Origin: Caldilineaceae bacterium
Lineage (GTDB): Bacteria > Chloroflexota > Anaerolineae > Caldilineales > Caldilineaceae
NCBI GenBank assembly: GCA_958295845.1
Contig: OY282376.1
Coordinates: 2,431,022 to 2,495,021 of the forward strand
Length of the DNA stretch: 64,000 nt
Direction of reading: 5' to 3'
The stretch's first letter is position 1, and the number at the start of each line of letters is the position of its first letter. Position numbers and translations under genes: made by a program. This document shows positions 1 to 9,517 of the stretch, one piece after another. Below the pieces are notes generated by a model. That model saw only the letters and a list, made by a program, of their open reading frames with translations. It searched no databases and had not been told where the DNA came from.

Positions 1-1752
1 GACGAAGCCAACGTACAGCCTGGCAACTTTTGGCGAAGGGCGCTCGAGCGGAATCAGGTAGGTGTCCTCGTAAATGACATCAGGTTGCCACAATGTGAGT
101 GGCCGAACACCCCATCCCGGTTGCGTTGTTACGTTTCCTATCTGTCTGTCATTGGCATCCAGTAGGTGAAGAAACAGTTCGTGGTCCTGGTCCTGTACCT
201 GGGAGGCGCGGAAGTAAAGTGTCACCGGCACCGAATCGCCTGAAAAAGAGTCTGGGTCCGGCGAACGGGCAGCAACCAGCTCGATACCGTCTCCATATAC
301 TTTCCCAATGGGTATCGCGTCCCCCGGCACTTCGGACACGACGTCGGCCATCGTGTCCAACCCGTACGAATCTGGCAGCAAAACATCCAGGGCATAAATG
401 GAGCAGCTCCAGAGTCCGATCGGGACAACCGTCCCAAGCGTAATGCGCACGATACGCGGAAGAAACCCGGCCCAATAGCGAAGACCGCCCACCGCGACGA
501 CTGCCAGTGCGCTCACCGCCGGGAACAGTAACCTGCCCTGAGAGCCCTGTGCGACCGAAATCCAATACGCCATCAGCGCGAGAGAAATCAATACCCAGAC
601 CCAGGAGATACTGAAAGCGTTTACAACATGCTCTTCCTCCGCGCTTGACCCGCGGGGGGCCTTCCGAGATCGTATCCAGGCGATGACGGCGCCCGATAGG
701 GCCAAAGCGGTCAGCAACTCAAAGAGAGTGTATGTCCATGATGGAAGAAGAATGCTGAACCATCCGAATATGCCCCAAAAGGACATCTGCAGGCCGCGCA
801 GTTCTCCGTAAAGTCCCGCTAGCGTCAGTGGTTCCACCCGCTGGCCGGTTACGCTGAGCAGATTGCTGGTACCGAACGGGTCGCCGTAAAGGAGGATGTT
901 GCGAGCGTACCACCACCCTGCCGCAACCAGGACTACACCCCCGACCCATATCGCGCCTTGAAGCGGAGTTACCCAATTCTTATGCCTTCTGGCATACCAA
1001 ACAAAAGTCAAGGCTGCCAGCGGAAGCAACCCCAGCCCCTGTAGCTTACTCAACGCGCCCAGACCCAGCAGCAGGCCCAGGCCCACCCATTCCCACCATC
1101 GGATCCCCTTGCCCGCAGAGCGGCCGCCCAGCGCGGCCAAACAGACCAGCGAGGCCGCGCTCACGGCTGTGATCATATTGTCGTTGGAAAGGCTCGCGCT
1201 AATGAATGTAAACTGCGGGATCGTAGCCACCAGGCCGGTCGCCAGCAGGCGCGACCATCTGTCAGCCGGAAAGGCGAAACGAGCGAGTAGGTATGTAAAA
1301 AAAACGGTGAGAGTGCCGAGAACCAGCGAAACCCAGCGGCCAACGTGCAGCGCAAGATTTAGTCCGGTGAGAGGCCTGCTTTGGGCACTGAAGAGCATGA
1401 CGTTCTTGTTGCCCTGCTGATGCGGGTCGCCGAGATTGGCCCTTGGATTCTGAACCGCGAAACCATCGAGGTCGGCCTGATCGATGCCGGCCGTCGCCAG
1501 CGCGACCAAACCGTAATACAGGGGAGGCTGACTTCCTTCCTGCTCCCAAGGTCCGGTCTTTTCAGGCCCCTGCACCGGCAGGCCGCCGCCTGCAGCCAAA
1601 TGGCGGGCGAAGGCGTAGTGATAGATCTCGTCAGGAGTCTCGAAAGGGGGAACGACTAGGCTATACCCGATTCCCGTCAGGAAAAACGCAGTAAGCAAGA
1701 GGCCGACCAGTACTTTTTCCAGATCCGGTATTCTAAGAAACCTAGAGTTCAC
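1..1752 (-). CDS. GT-C family membrane glycosyltransferase (PMT/DUF2142-like), 3' end cut by window
   Basis: An unbroken frame of 584 codons runs off the left edge. I start it at GTG 1752, preceded by GGGAG; a stop lies 16 codons upstream. Residues 11-35 form a first membrane helix, followed by PDEIYHY (Asp41-Glu42), the acidic first-loop motif of GT-C enzymes that bind a lipid-phosphate sugar. Many hydrophobic helices follow to about residue 450. After that comes a soluble stretch with the pattern VTLYFRA...LFLHLLD, the beta-sandwich tail also seen in the next gene and in the protein at 39.7-42.1 kb. GT-C enzymes move sugars from polyprenyl-phosphate donors to acceptors outside the membrane. 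The acceptor here cannot be told. The gene lies 204 bp beyond the YfhO-like gene on the same strand; nothing is seen in that gap. Confidence 0.8.
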   Translation of the reverse strand, partial: MNSRFLRIPDLEKVLVGLLLTAFFLTGIGYSLVVPPFETPDEIYHYAFARHLAAGGGLPVQGPEKTGPWEQEGSQPPLYYGLVALATAGIDQADLDGFAVQNPRANLGDPHQQGNKNVMLFSAQSRPLTGLNLALHVGRWVSLVLGTLTVFFTYLLARFAFPADRWSRLLATGLVATIPQFTFISASLSNDNMITAVSAASLVCLAALGGRSAGKGIRWWEWVGLGLLLGLGALSKLQGLGLLPLAALTFVWYARRHKNWVTPLQGAIWVGGVVLVAAGWWYARNILLYGDPFGTSNLLSVTGQRVEPLTLAGLYGELRGLQMSFWGIFGWFSILLPSWTYTLFELLTALALSGAVIAWIRSRKAPRGSSAEEEHVVNAFSISWVWVLISLALMAYWISVAQGSQGRLLFPAVSALAVVAVGGLRYWAGFLPRIVRITLGTVVPIGLWSCSIYALDVLLPDSYGLDTMADVVSEVPGDAIPIGKVYGDGIELVAARSPDPDSFSGDSVPVTLYFRASQVQDQDHELFLHLLDANDRQIGNVTTQPGWGVRPLTLWQPDVIYEDTYLIPLERPSPKVARLYVGFV

Positions 1753-1956
1753 GAAGGACCACTTCTCCCGTAACGCCGGCAGCCGTAGCTGGCGTGGTTA
1801 AGCTGAACTGTCTTAGGGTAAGGAAAAACTCGCACGGAAAAAGTAGCAAGTTTCCAGTTAAGTTGGCGGAAACGCCACCTTCTAGAGACAATTGTACCGG
1901 CTTTTTGCGATATAGCGTGCCGCGATGACCAGGCAGTCCGAAAACGGTAAAGCCTG

Positions 1957-4900
1957 TCATCTTCCGCAAACATCGCAATCTGAAACGTGAAAGTAAACGA
2001 GTAGCAGGGAATCCTCTCCCGACTCCGTCAGAATTCGCGGCGCTCCTTCCACCGTTACATCGTATACGCCGGCCAAAAGGCGCAGCGAACCCGCCGGCAG
2101 CGAAGAAGGAATCGGCATCGCCGCGGCAGTCCAATGATGTGCACCATCCATTCCGAGTTCCGGGTCCCACTGGGCAATCAGTTTACCCGTTTCGTCGACC
2201 AAGTGCAGAAAGATCTTTTCTCCCCCGGTCAACGCCGCCGGGTCCCCCCTCCATTCCATGTGGACGACCAATCTGCCGCCGGCGGGAGGGAACTGCGAGC
2301 TGACCTGGGCTCGCTCTAGTACCAATCCATTGGCAAATTCGACGTCGAACAGTCGCCACGCCTCAGGATACGGCCGCGAATACAGTTCGACAAGCCAGTC
2401 GCCAAACGTTTCCTGGCCCGCCAACCTGTAGGAGCTTGCAAGTGCCTGCCTGGCGAGGTCTGCACCTTCCTGTTCAGCGTTTAGACTGACCGGAAGTATG
2501 ATTCTCAGTATGTTGCTCTCCTGTAGCGCCCTCACGGCTTCCGTTGCGCCTTCCAAGTCGTGGTCATGGCGTGGCAGCACCGAATCCTCGACATCACCCG
2601 TGAAATAGTAGAAAAAGAGCGTGGGGTCAGGGAAGCTCTGAAGGATGTGTACCTCGTCCGCATACAACCCGGCACTCCAACGATCCAGCACTGTGGACAA
2701 CGCCCGCAAACCCCTCGAACTGCTGAACTGAGGATCAAAGTGGTAGTTTCGCCATGTGAACAGATTACCCGCGACAAGAATGAGAACCAGACCGACTGCG
2801 GCAACACTGCCGACGCGAACTCTGCTCAAAAGGGTCGGACCGTCTGCTTCTTCTTCGTTAGTCCATGCCCTCCATCTCCATCCCAGCCAGCTCTCAATCC
2901 AGCCGCCGATGTGTGTCAGCCCGATAGCCATCAGAAGTAAGTATGGCGGCAAGGTCACAGCGTAGAGGCTTCCATTCATGAACCAGTGCCGGAATAGAGG
3001 GCCCAAAAATGCGAGCGGGGCCATGAACAGCAGTATCAGAAGGAAGACCATGGGGTTCTGAGTCGGAAACAGGGGCGACGTATCCATTATCACAGAACTG
3101 CTACCCACATCGCCTTCTCCCGAACCCTGGCCATTTCGCCCTCCCAGCGACGTTCTCGCTCGCGCCAGCAAGAGTGCGCCAATCACTGCGGCAGCCATGA
3201 AAACAGAACCGAGTAAACCGGCATTCAATAACCAGATTTGCCCTGGCACAAGATCACCCACTGGATAGCCTGCGAATCGCCACCACAGCATCGAAATAAC
3301 GGACGGGTCTGTACTGCTTCCCGTGAATTCGAACGTACCGTTACTGGCGCTCAAAAGCCATGGAATGCATAGGACCACAATTGAGAACTGACCCCCGGCC
3401 CAGCGTACCAGCATTGACCTGTAAGGGCTTGACGAGAGCGAGTTAGCTCTGCCGCGAAAGTCGCGCATGTACAGGTACAGCACATACAGATTCTGTGCCA
3501 GGAGAGCAAGAACTGCGAAAACTTGTGTATAGAAGGTAGCAGCCGAGAACAGGACGTACCCCAGCAAAACAGTCCCGCTCTTGGACCCGCCGATGAGTCG
3601 CAAGGCCAGCACAGCGCTGGCAACAGAAAGAGTAAGACTGAGAGGATTGATAAGAACTTCCTGGCTGGCCCGAACCGCGTATGAACCTACCGCCATCAAG
3701 AGGGTTGCCGTCAGTGCAGCAAAGGCGGGTATGCGCAATTCCCTGGCAAGACAGTAAAGAAGGGGAATGGCCAGAGTGCCCAGCAGAGCTGACACAGCCC
3801 GTAGGGCAAACTCGCTGCCCCCCGCGAGACGTAGCCAAAAGTGGTTCAACCAGTGGCTGGCGGCGAAGGTCGCACTCCCTCCTTCGCTGAACATCTGAAC
3901 CAGACCGGAACGTGGGATCTGGCTATACCAGTATGACACTGCCTCCCTTATGACCAGTTCCTGGTCGGCCAGCTGGTAGAACCGAAGCGCAAAGCCGGCT
4001 AGTATTGCGAGCACCACCACCGCGCGCTGAAACCGGATGTCTCCGAATAGCACTTCACTCGATGGGCCGATCGATTCAGAAACATCCTGACGAGTTCCGA
4101 GAATCCCCCAAATGGCTGACTTCGAGTAAGTCACCTGCCGCAGGCCTCCTGCAATCCATCGAATTCGATTCCACAAGGTACCGAGTCCCGCCGCAACATA
4201 TCTTCGCAATACGAGCAGCATAGCGACCCAGGTCAAGGCGCTGATCATCAGGCCCCAGCGCACGCTGGCGGGACGATAGACTAGGTCAACTGTCCCACTA
4301 CCTGCTGGAACAGGGATACCCAAAAAGGCCTGATGTGCACGTACGATCGGCAAATCAATAGGCTCCGCTGATTGACTCCTTGCCCTCCACTCCGCCTCCC
4401 AGCCTGGCAAATAATTCTCACTGACAAAGAGCAGGCCAGTCTGGGTACTCTCGATCTGGACCTCTAGATGGGTAGGCCCGAGCCGGGTTGCCCCAACGGT
4501 GGCCTCACCCCCGTCACCAAAGTGCAACCGACCGTCCTCCCACGCCTCGCCCAGGACATCTGCATCAGAATTCGCAATCAGCACCTCCTGAAGCGGGTCG
4601 AAGCTGGGATCAGCCAACAACGCCAGCGCCGGCAAGTCGTCCACTCTCCGCGCCTGCTGTGCCCACCAAATGCGCGGGGCGGTGCTGGTCAGACTGTGCA
4701 ATCGAGTCGCTTCGTTCTCAAGAGGGAACTCTTCCACGAGCTGGCTTTCAACAGTCAGCTCCTCCCTCCACGTGAGCACAGTGCCGACTCCCGTAAGCAT
4801 CCACATGCGGTCAGGGGGAAAGTCCACAAAGAACTCATTGTACGCGGAAAGGCGCAGAACGCTGGCAGCCCACACATCCTCCCATCCGGCCACCATACCG

Positions 4901-6519
4901 CTGTCCTCCGGCAGACGGCGCTCGTTATAAACTCGTGCCGGAAGCGCAGCCGTTTCGCTCTCCACTGCCTGCGCGGCCTCCAACGTGGCAGCGATTTCCG
5001 GACGCGTTAACGCAGACCGGATCTCCTTTCCGTCCGCAAGAATCGTAACGAAGTTGGTGGCAAAGAGGTCGACCACAATGACAAAGAGCAGAAGGATGAG
5101 GTGCGTACGCCAGAGCCGAACACGACTGCACAGATACAAAAAAACCAAGGCTATCAGGATCGACTTGCCGGCATGAAATATGAAACTCGTGTCCGATACG
5201 TAGAGTCGGCCCGGAAGATGCCATACAGCGAACACCAGTGCGATTCCGCCGGCAACAAAGGCAAGCAAAACCCAACCCAGTCTCTGCCTCAAGCGGGCAG
5301 CAAGATTAGGCAATAGTGCCAGCCCGTAACCGCTCAGGACACTCAGCGAAAATGCAAACAGATAGGCCACACGTTCCTGCCCCCTGAAGAGGGACCAACC
5401 CGGCGCAAACCGATGGAGGAGAGGGTAAATCGGCAAAAGATCCCCAAAAGAGACCAGGATGGAAACGCAGCCCACGACGACAAAGAAGATCGCAGCAGGG
5501 CGGGCAAAAGGGCCGCCTTCGATGAGACTGAATCGGTTCCACAGCAGCGCCACCGTGGCAGCTGCAGCCAGGCCCAGCCCGGCAATCCCTACATACAATG
5601 GCGAATAGAGACTCAAAACGCCAGGTACGACAAGCTGCCAGATGTCCTGCGGTGGAAAGCCGCTGCTCAATTCATGAAAGGGACGAGCAGAGCGTACGGA
5701 CAAAGCGGTAAACTCCAATGCCGGCCACAACTGCCCTACTGTCAGGCAAATCAGGATGGCGGCATAGGCGACCATTATCGCTACGTGCTGAACCAATAGC
5801 CTGGATCCCGACGACCCCGCCTCGTCGTCGTTCCCAATCGGGCGGCTCTGACGCCACTGAGAGACTGCCAACATGATCATCCACCCACCTACGGCGTAGG
5901 TCAGAAAGAGAAACGTCTGTGGATGGTTGGCAAAAAAGGCCACCGCGTGCGCAGCGCAGGCCCAGAGCCACCTGCGCCATCTTAGCCTTCCTGACCTTGC
6001 CGGCAACAGCAGCCACAAAATGAGTGGCAGCCAGACGGCCACGCGCATAATGCCGAGTTGCAGTGGAGGATAACCGGTCAGGTAACCCGAAAAACCGAAT
6101 ACCAGCCCGGCAGCGAATCCTGCCATGCGGTTTTCTGTCAGCCGGTGCACCAGCAAGGCAGTGAAGACGCATGCCAATATAATGTGAACAAGGGCTTCCA
6201 CCTGCAGCCAGTAAAGTCTGCCTACGATTGAGGAGCTGAAGGACGTGAGCAATAAGAGAATGTTGCTGACCGGATAGAAAACCGCCGACTCGGTATCCGC
6301 GAGGAAGGGATGACCCGAGTTTACATGTGGATTCCATACGGGCAGCTGCCCCGCCAGCAGCGACTTCTGCTGAAAAAAGCTGTAGGGAAGGTAGTGCCTG
6401 GTGAAATCGCCTGCGGCAAAGGCAGACAGCCCAAGCAGGTAGGGGGCAAAGAACAGCGCGGCCAAACCAAAGTAAGACCAGAAGATGAGGAATTTCGAAC
6501 TACGCTGGTGTCGGTTCAT
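1957..6519 (-). CDS. Giant membrane protein: YfhO-like half fused to a GT39-like half
   Basis: 1520 residues. The first ~800 look like a YfhO-type membrane protein: an initial helix (FWSYFGLAALFFAPYLLGL), the DxxxxHYLPY region of the first loop, about a dozen helices, then a soluble beta-rich part ending in a helix near residue 760. From about residue 835 a second GT-C unit begins (LRFYQLADQELVIREAVSYW, where the loop normally carries DE; here it reads RE), with further helices to about 1290 and a C-terminal beta-sandwich with LFLHLVDETGK-like strands. YfhO proteins are linked in Gram-positives to lipoteichoic-acid glycosylation; GT39-like proteins transfer sugars from lipid carriers. Each half alone is the usual size of a full protein, so this is a fusion. 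The altered acidic motif in the second half may mean it is inactive or binds differently. Acceptor unknown. Confidence 0.8.
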   Translation of the reverse strand: MNRHQRSSKFLIFWSYFGLAALFFAPYLLGLSAFAAGDFTRHYLPYSFFQQKSLLAGQLPVWNPHVNSGHPFLADTESAVFYPVSNILLLLTSFSSSIVGRLYWLQVEALVHIILACVFTALLVHRLTENRMAGFAAGLVFGFSGYLTGYPPLQLGIMRVAVWLPLILWLLLPARSGRLRWRRWLWACAAHAVAFFANHPQTFLFLTYAVGGWMIMLAVSQWRQSRPIGNDDEAGSSGSRLLVQHVAIMVAYAAILICLTVGQLWPALEFTALSVRSARPFHELSSGFPPQDIWQLVVPGVLSLYSPLYVGIAGLGLAAAATVALLWNRFSLIEGGPFARPAAIFFVVVGCVSILVSFGDLLPIYPLLHRFAPGWSLFRGQERVAYLFAFSLSVLSGYGLALLPNLAARLRQRLGWVLLAFVAGGIALVFAVWHLPGRLYVSDTSFIFHAGKSILIALVFLYLCSRVRLWRTHLILLLFVIVVDLFATNFVTILADGKEIRSALTRPEIAATLEAAQAVESETAALPARVYNERRLPEDSGMVAGWEDVWAASVLRLSAYNEFFVDFPPDRMWMLTGVGTVLTWREELTVESQLVEEFPLENEATRLHSLTSTAPRIWWAQQARRVDDLPALALLADPSFDPLQEVLIANSDADVLGEAWEDGRLHFGDGGEATVGATRLGPTHLEVQIESTQTGLLFVSENYLPGWEAEWRARSQSAEPIDLPIVRAHQAFLGIPVPAGSGTVDLVYRPASVRWGLMISALTWVAMLLVLRRYVAAGLGTLWNRIRWIAGGLRQVTYSKSAIWGILGTRQDVSESIGPSSEVLFGDIRFQRAVVVLAILAGFALRFYQLADQELVIREAVSYWYSQIPRSGLVQMFSEGGSATFAASHWLNHFWLRLAGGSEFALRAVSALLGTLAIPLLYCLARELRIPAFAALTATLLMAVGSYAVRASQEVLINPLSLTLSVASAVLALRLIGGSKSGTVLLGYVLFSAATFYTQVFAVLALLAQNLYVLYLYMRDFRGRANSLSSSPYRSMLVRWAGGQFSIVVLCIPWLLSASNGTFEFTGSSTDPSVISMLWWRFAGYPVGDLVPGQIWLLNAGLLGSVFMAAAVIGALLLARARTSLGGRNGQGSGEGDVGSSSVIMDTSPLFPTQNPMVFLLILLFMAPLAFLGPLFRHWFMNGSLYAVTLPPYLLLMAIGLTHIGGWIESWLGWRWRAWTNEEEADGPTLLSRVRVGSVAAVGLVLILVAGNLFTWRNYHFDPQFSSSRGLRALSTVLDRWSAGLYADEVHILQSFPDPTLFFYYFTGDVEDSVLPRHDHDLEGATEAVRALQESNILRIILPVSLNAEQEGADLARQALASSYRLAGQETFGDWLVELYSRPYPEAWRLFDVEFANGLVLERAQVSSQFPPAGGRLVVHMEWRGDPAALTGGEKIFLHLVDETGKLIAQWDPELGMDGAHHWTAAAMPIPSSLPAGSLRLLAGVYDVTVEGAPRILTESGEDSLLLVYFHVSDCDVCGR

Positions 6520-6731
6520 CGATTAATGTTACTTGAGCGACAGGCGGCTCAGAGATAGAATCCAGGACCCGTCTCTTCTCCGTGAGGTAGCCGACTTTGC
6601 CCCTCACTCGTTGCTACCAGAAATGTCCCGAATGTCCAGCAGACACAATTTCATTTCAGTGCAATAACGCTGCCATAACGAACGCAGTTTCCCCCGACAA
6701 CGAGCCAGGAAACTTCTGATCAAGCCGGCAG

Positions 6732-8129
6732 TTATACAAGCCAGGCGACAAAGTAGCTCGCCAGACCGAGAAATATCGCAAATCCCAGGATGTCAGTTGA
6801 CGCTGTCACCATCATGCTGGACCCATAGGCGGGGTCGACCCCGAATCGACGTAGGGTCATCGGGACCAGTACGCCCACGACGGCTGCCACGAGGAAATTC
6901 CCCACCATTGCCGTCCCGATTACTGCGCTCAAAATCAAATTGCCTAACCAGACGTAGACGACGGCAGCAACCAGTGCGCCGAGTGCCAGGCCATGCAGTA
7001 TACCGACACCGAGCTCGTGTCGGAAAACAGCCCAGAAGTCTTTCAAATCGATCTGTCCCAGCGCGAGAGAACGCACAATAATCGTCATCGACTGATTACC
7101 GGCATTGCCGCCCTGGGCCGCTACCACCGGCATCAGCGCGGCAAGGATGGCAACCGCCGCGATCGTCCCGGCAAACTGGGCCACGACAGTGGACGACACA
7201 AGAGCCGTGCCCAAATTGACAACCAGCCACGGCATTCGAGCACGGATAGCTCGCGGCAGAGGGCTGAAGATCACCGCCTCCTCGTGCACTTGGGCCAGCC
7301 GGTAAATGTCCTCGGTGGCCTCCTCCTCGATGATGTCCACCACATCGTCTACAGTGACAATTCCCAGCAAACGATCCTCGTCATCGACAATTGGCACCGC
7401 CAACAGATTATAGCGCGCAAGGATCCGAGCTACCTCCTCCTGATCGGTATCAGCGGTGGCAGTCAGCAAGTCTAGCTCCATTATCGCTTCCAGTTTGACC
7501 GCTGGGTCGGCAAGAATGAGTGAACGGAGACTGACGACTCCCACCAACTTGCCCTGCTCTGTAACCGCCTCAGGAGCTGCCTCCGCTATGGACGGTACGC
7601 CGCCTTCAAGAACATACAGATAGAATAGGTCGTGCGCGTCATCGTAGTGCTCTCGCAGAAACTGCATGGCCTGCCCGGCCGACATGTCGCGTCGCAGCAT
7701 ATGGCGGGGGGAGTTCATGATTCCCCCGGCACTGTCCTCAGGATAGTCGAGCAGGGGCGCAACGCCTGCCGCGGTCTCCATCTCGTCCAGCAAATCTGCT
7801 GCTGTCTGGTCGTCTAGTTCCCCAATGAGGTCGGCCGCCATGTCCGGTTCCATCTCGTCCAGCACATCAGCCAGCTCTACCACCGTCAACCCTTGGACGA
7901 CCTCCACCATCTCCTCTTCATCGAGTTCTTCCAATACATCTGCGACCTCTTCCCAAGGGAGTTCCTGCAAGATCGCGTGCTGCGCGTCCGGCTCGATGCG
8001 GTAGAGGATATCTGAACTGTCGGCAGGATGCAGCCTGCGCAGTATTTCGGTGACTGCGCGCGTTTCCCCCCTGTGCAACATGGACTGGACACGTTCTAAC
8101 AATCTGTGGACGGCTACCGGGGCGACCAT
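6732..8129 (-). CDS. mgtE: Magnesium transporter MgtE
   Basis: 465 residues, normal for MgtE, a dimeric Mg2+ channel gated by cytosolic Mg2+. The N-terminal domain (to ~135) is a run of acidic helices (EVADVLEELDEEEMVEVVQ, DQTAADLLDEME). Two CBS modules follow (to ~260; AVPIVDDEDRLLGIVTVDDV), then the connecting helix and five membrane helices from ~280, with the PVVAAQGGNAGNQS segment typical of the family pore region. ATG 8129 has GGAG seven bases upstream. About 195 bp separate it from the E1-alpha gene upstream, so it may have its own promoter. An 8-bp stem (CGCCGGCC/GGCCGGCG, about 8236-8262) sits in that gap. I do not recognise an M-box or other Mg riboswitch there. Confidence 0.95.
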   Translation of the reverse strand: MVAPVAVHRLLERVQSMLHRGETRAVTEILRRLHPADSSDILYRIEPDAQHAILQELPWEEVADVLEELDEEEMVEVVQGLTVVELADVLDEMEPDMAADLIGELDDQTAADLLDEMETAAGVAPLLDYPEDSAGGIMNSPRHMLRRDMSAGQAMQFLREHYDDAHDLFYLYVLEGGVPSIAEAAPEAVTEQGKLVGVVSLRSLILADPAVKLEAIMELDLLTATADTDQEEVARILARYNLLAVPIVDDEDRLLGIVTVDDVVDIIEEEATEDIYRLAQVHEEAVIFSPLPRAIRARMPWLVVNLGTALVSSTVVAQFAGTIAAVAILAALMPVVAAQGGNAGNQSMTIIVRSLALGQIDLKDFWAVFRHELGVGILHGLALGALVAAVVYVWLGNLILSAVIGTAMVGNFLVAAVVGVLVPMTLRRFGVDPAYGSSMMVTASTDILGFAIFLGLASYFVAWLV

Positions 8130-8356
8130 CTATCTCTCCAAGTTACTTCAATAGCGTCTTTAATCCTTCTACTTAGCACTGTGCGTTACAAGACTGATGG
8201 CAGGCAAGCGCAAATGTCTCCTTACCAAACAGAATCGCCGGCCGAATCGCGGCCGGCGAATAGCACTGCCACATGCTGGTTGCGCCCAAATCCTGAACTT
8301 TCAAGGAAGCGGCCCTGCGTCAACACTGACTACCGGCAGCTTTGCTACTGTTTACA

Positions 8357-9325
8357 TCAAGGCGCGTATATGCCCTCTTCAACAGAGTCCGGATCGGGAT
8401 ACGGGCTGGACTCCGCGAACTCGATCGCGTCTTCAATTTCAATCGCTGCCCGCTCACGAATCTCCTTCAACTCCTCTATGTCCGCGACCTCTTCGGCCAA
8501 CAACTTCGCCTGATAGCGGGCGACCGGGTCCTTCTTCTCCCACTTGGCCAGGAGCTCACGCGGCACATATTCAGCGCCGTCATGGATGGCATGGCCCAAC
8601 ATACGCATGGTCTTGGCTTCGATGAGCGAAGGGCCGCCTCCCTGCCTGGCCCGGTCGACCGCCTCGCAAGTCGCCGCATAAACGGCTTCGACATCGTTCC
8701 CGTCTACAATAGTCCCAGGCATGTTGTACGCGGCCGCCCGATCCGCAATATTCTCGATCGGCATCTGGTCGGAAACATGCGTGGAGTAGGCGTACTGGTT
8801 ATTTTCGACAATCAACACGTAGGGTACCTTGTAAAGTGCGGCCATATTGAGCGTTTCGTGCCAGAGGCCGGCAGTGCTGCCGCCATCACCCACATAGGTC
8901 ATCGCTACCTTTGCCTCGTTCCGCAACTTGAGGCTCATCGCAACGCCCAGCGTGATCGGCATCGACATCGGAATGTGACTGATATAGCCCACAATGTTCA
9001 GGCTCAGATCACCCATGCCATGAATATTCGCGTCCCGCCCCCCCGAAACACCCGTCACCTTTCCCAACAGGTTGCCGAAGACCCGCCGTGGCGTCAGACC
9101 CCTCAGAAAATAGGCGCCGATATCCCGGTGCATCGGGGCAATGATATCCTCCGGTCTGAGCGCGAAAGCCGACCCCACACTGACCGCCTCATGACCCCGC
9201 TGGCTGAATGTTCCGCCTAGCCCTCGGCCCTGCTTCCAGAGCGAAACCATGCCCTCATCAAAAGTCCGAGCCAGGACCATCCAATAGAAAATCTCAAGTT
9301 TCTGATCATTGGTCAGCGCTGCCAT
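8357..9325 (-). CDS. pdhA: Pyruvate/2-oxoacid dehydrogenase E1 component, alpha subunit
   Basis: 322 residues from ATG 9325, which I prefer over the upstream in-frame ATG at 9397 because AGGGGTAGGAAA precedes it and the family starts near KLEIFYWMVLARTFDE. It decarboxylates a 2-oxo acid with thiamine diphosphate and passes the acyl group to E2 lipoyl domains. The ThDP/Mg motif is complete (GDGGSTAGLWHE ... VIVENN-type ending, read as LIVENN), and the HRDIGAYFLRG, SHIPMSMPITLG and YAYSTHVSDQ regions match PdhA/AcoA. The E1-beta, E2 and E3 genes expected next to it are not in this window: the neighbours are cmk and mgtE. Whether the true substrate is pyruvate, acetoin or a branched-chain acid cannot be settled from this subunit alone. 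Confidence 0.9.
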   Translation of the reverse strand: MAALTNDQKLEIFYWMVLARTFDEGMVSLWKQGRGLGGTFSQRGHEAVSVGSAFALRPEDIIAPMHRDIGAYFLRGLTPRRVFGNLLGKVTGVSGGRDANIHGMGDLSLNIVGYISHIPMSMPITLGVAMSLKLRNEAKVAMTYVGDGGSTAGLWHETLNMAALYKVPYVLIVENNQYAYSTHVSDQMPIENIADRAAAYNMPGTIVDGNDVEAVYAATCEAVDRARQGGGPSLIEAKTMRMLGHAIHDGAEYVPRELLAKWEKKDPVARYQAKLLAEEVADIEELKEIRERAAIEIEDAIEFAESSPYPDPDSVEEGIYAP

Positions 9326-9517
9326 TTTCCTACCCCTTGGCGCTGAATCAAACTGCTGATAAACCGAAGAGAATCCGCTAAAACTGTCTCCAATCATACC
9401 ACAATCTGATGACAGCTGCAGCGAAAACGGACACGGTTATGTCGAACGGGCAGTGGGTCTGAGTGAAGCCACCGGGCGAGGAGTCGAGTCGTACGCTAGC
9501 CGCGTAGGACCCCCGTC

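Noticed and set aside
149-565. 138-codon leftward frame inside the first gene
   Set aside because: A different minus-strand frame shows an unbroken GT-C membrane protein across the same bases; this one is a shadow.
8236-8262. GC-rich 8-bp stem considered as a terminator for the E1-alpha gene
   Set aside because: The stem is clear but no T-run follows on the minus strand, so termination is not supported.
8130-8356. Magnesium riboswitch upstream of mgtE
   Set aside because: No M-box-like conserved segments or terminator/antiterminator pair was recognised in the leader.
8342-9220. 292-codon rightward frame opposite the E1-alpha gene
   Set aside because: Antisense to a strongly conserved enzyme with complete motifs; its own product has no family features.
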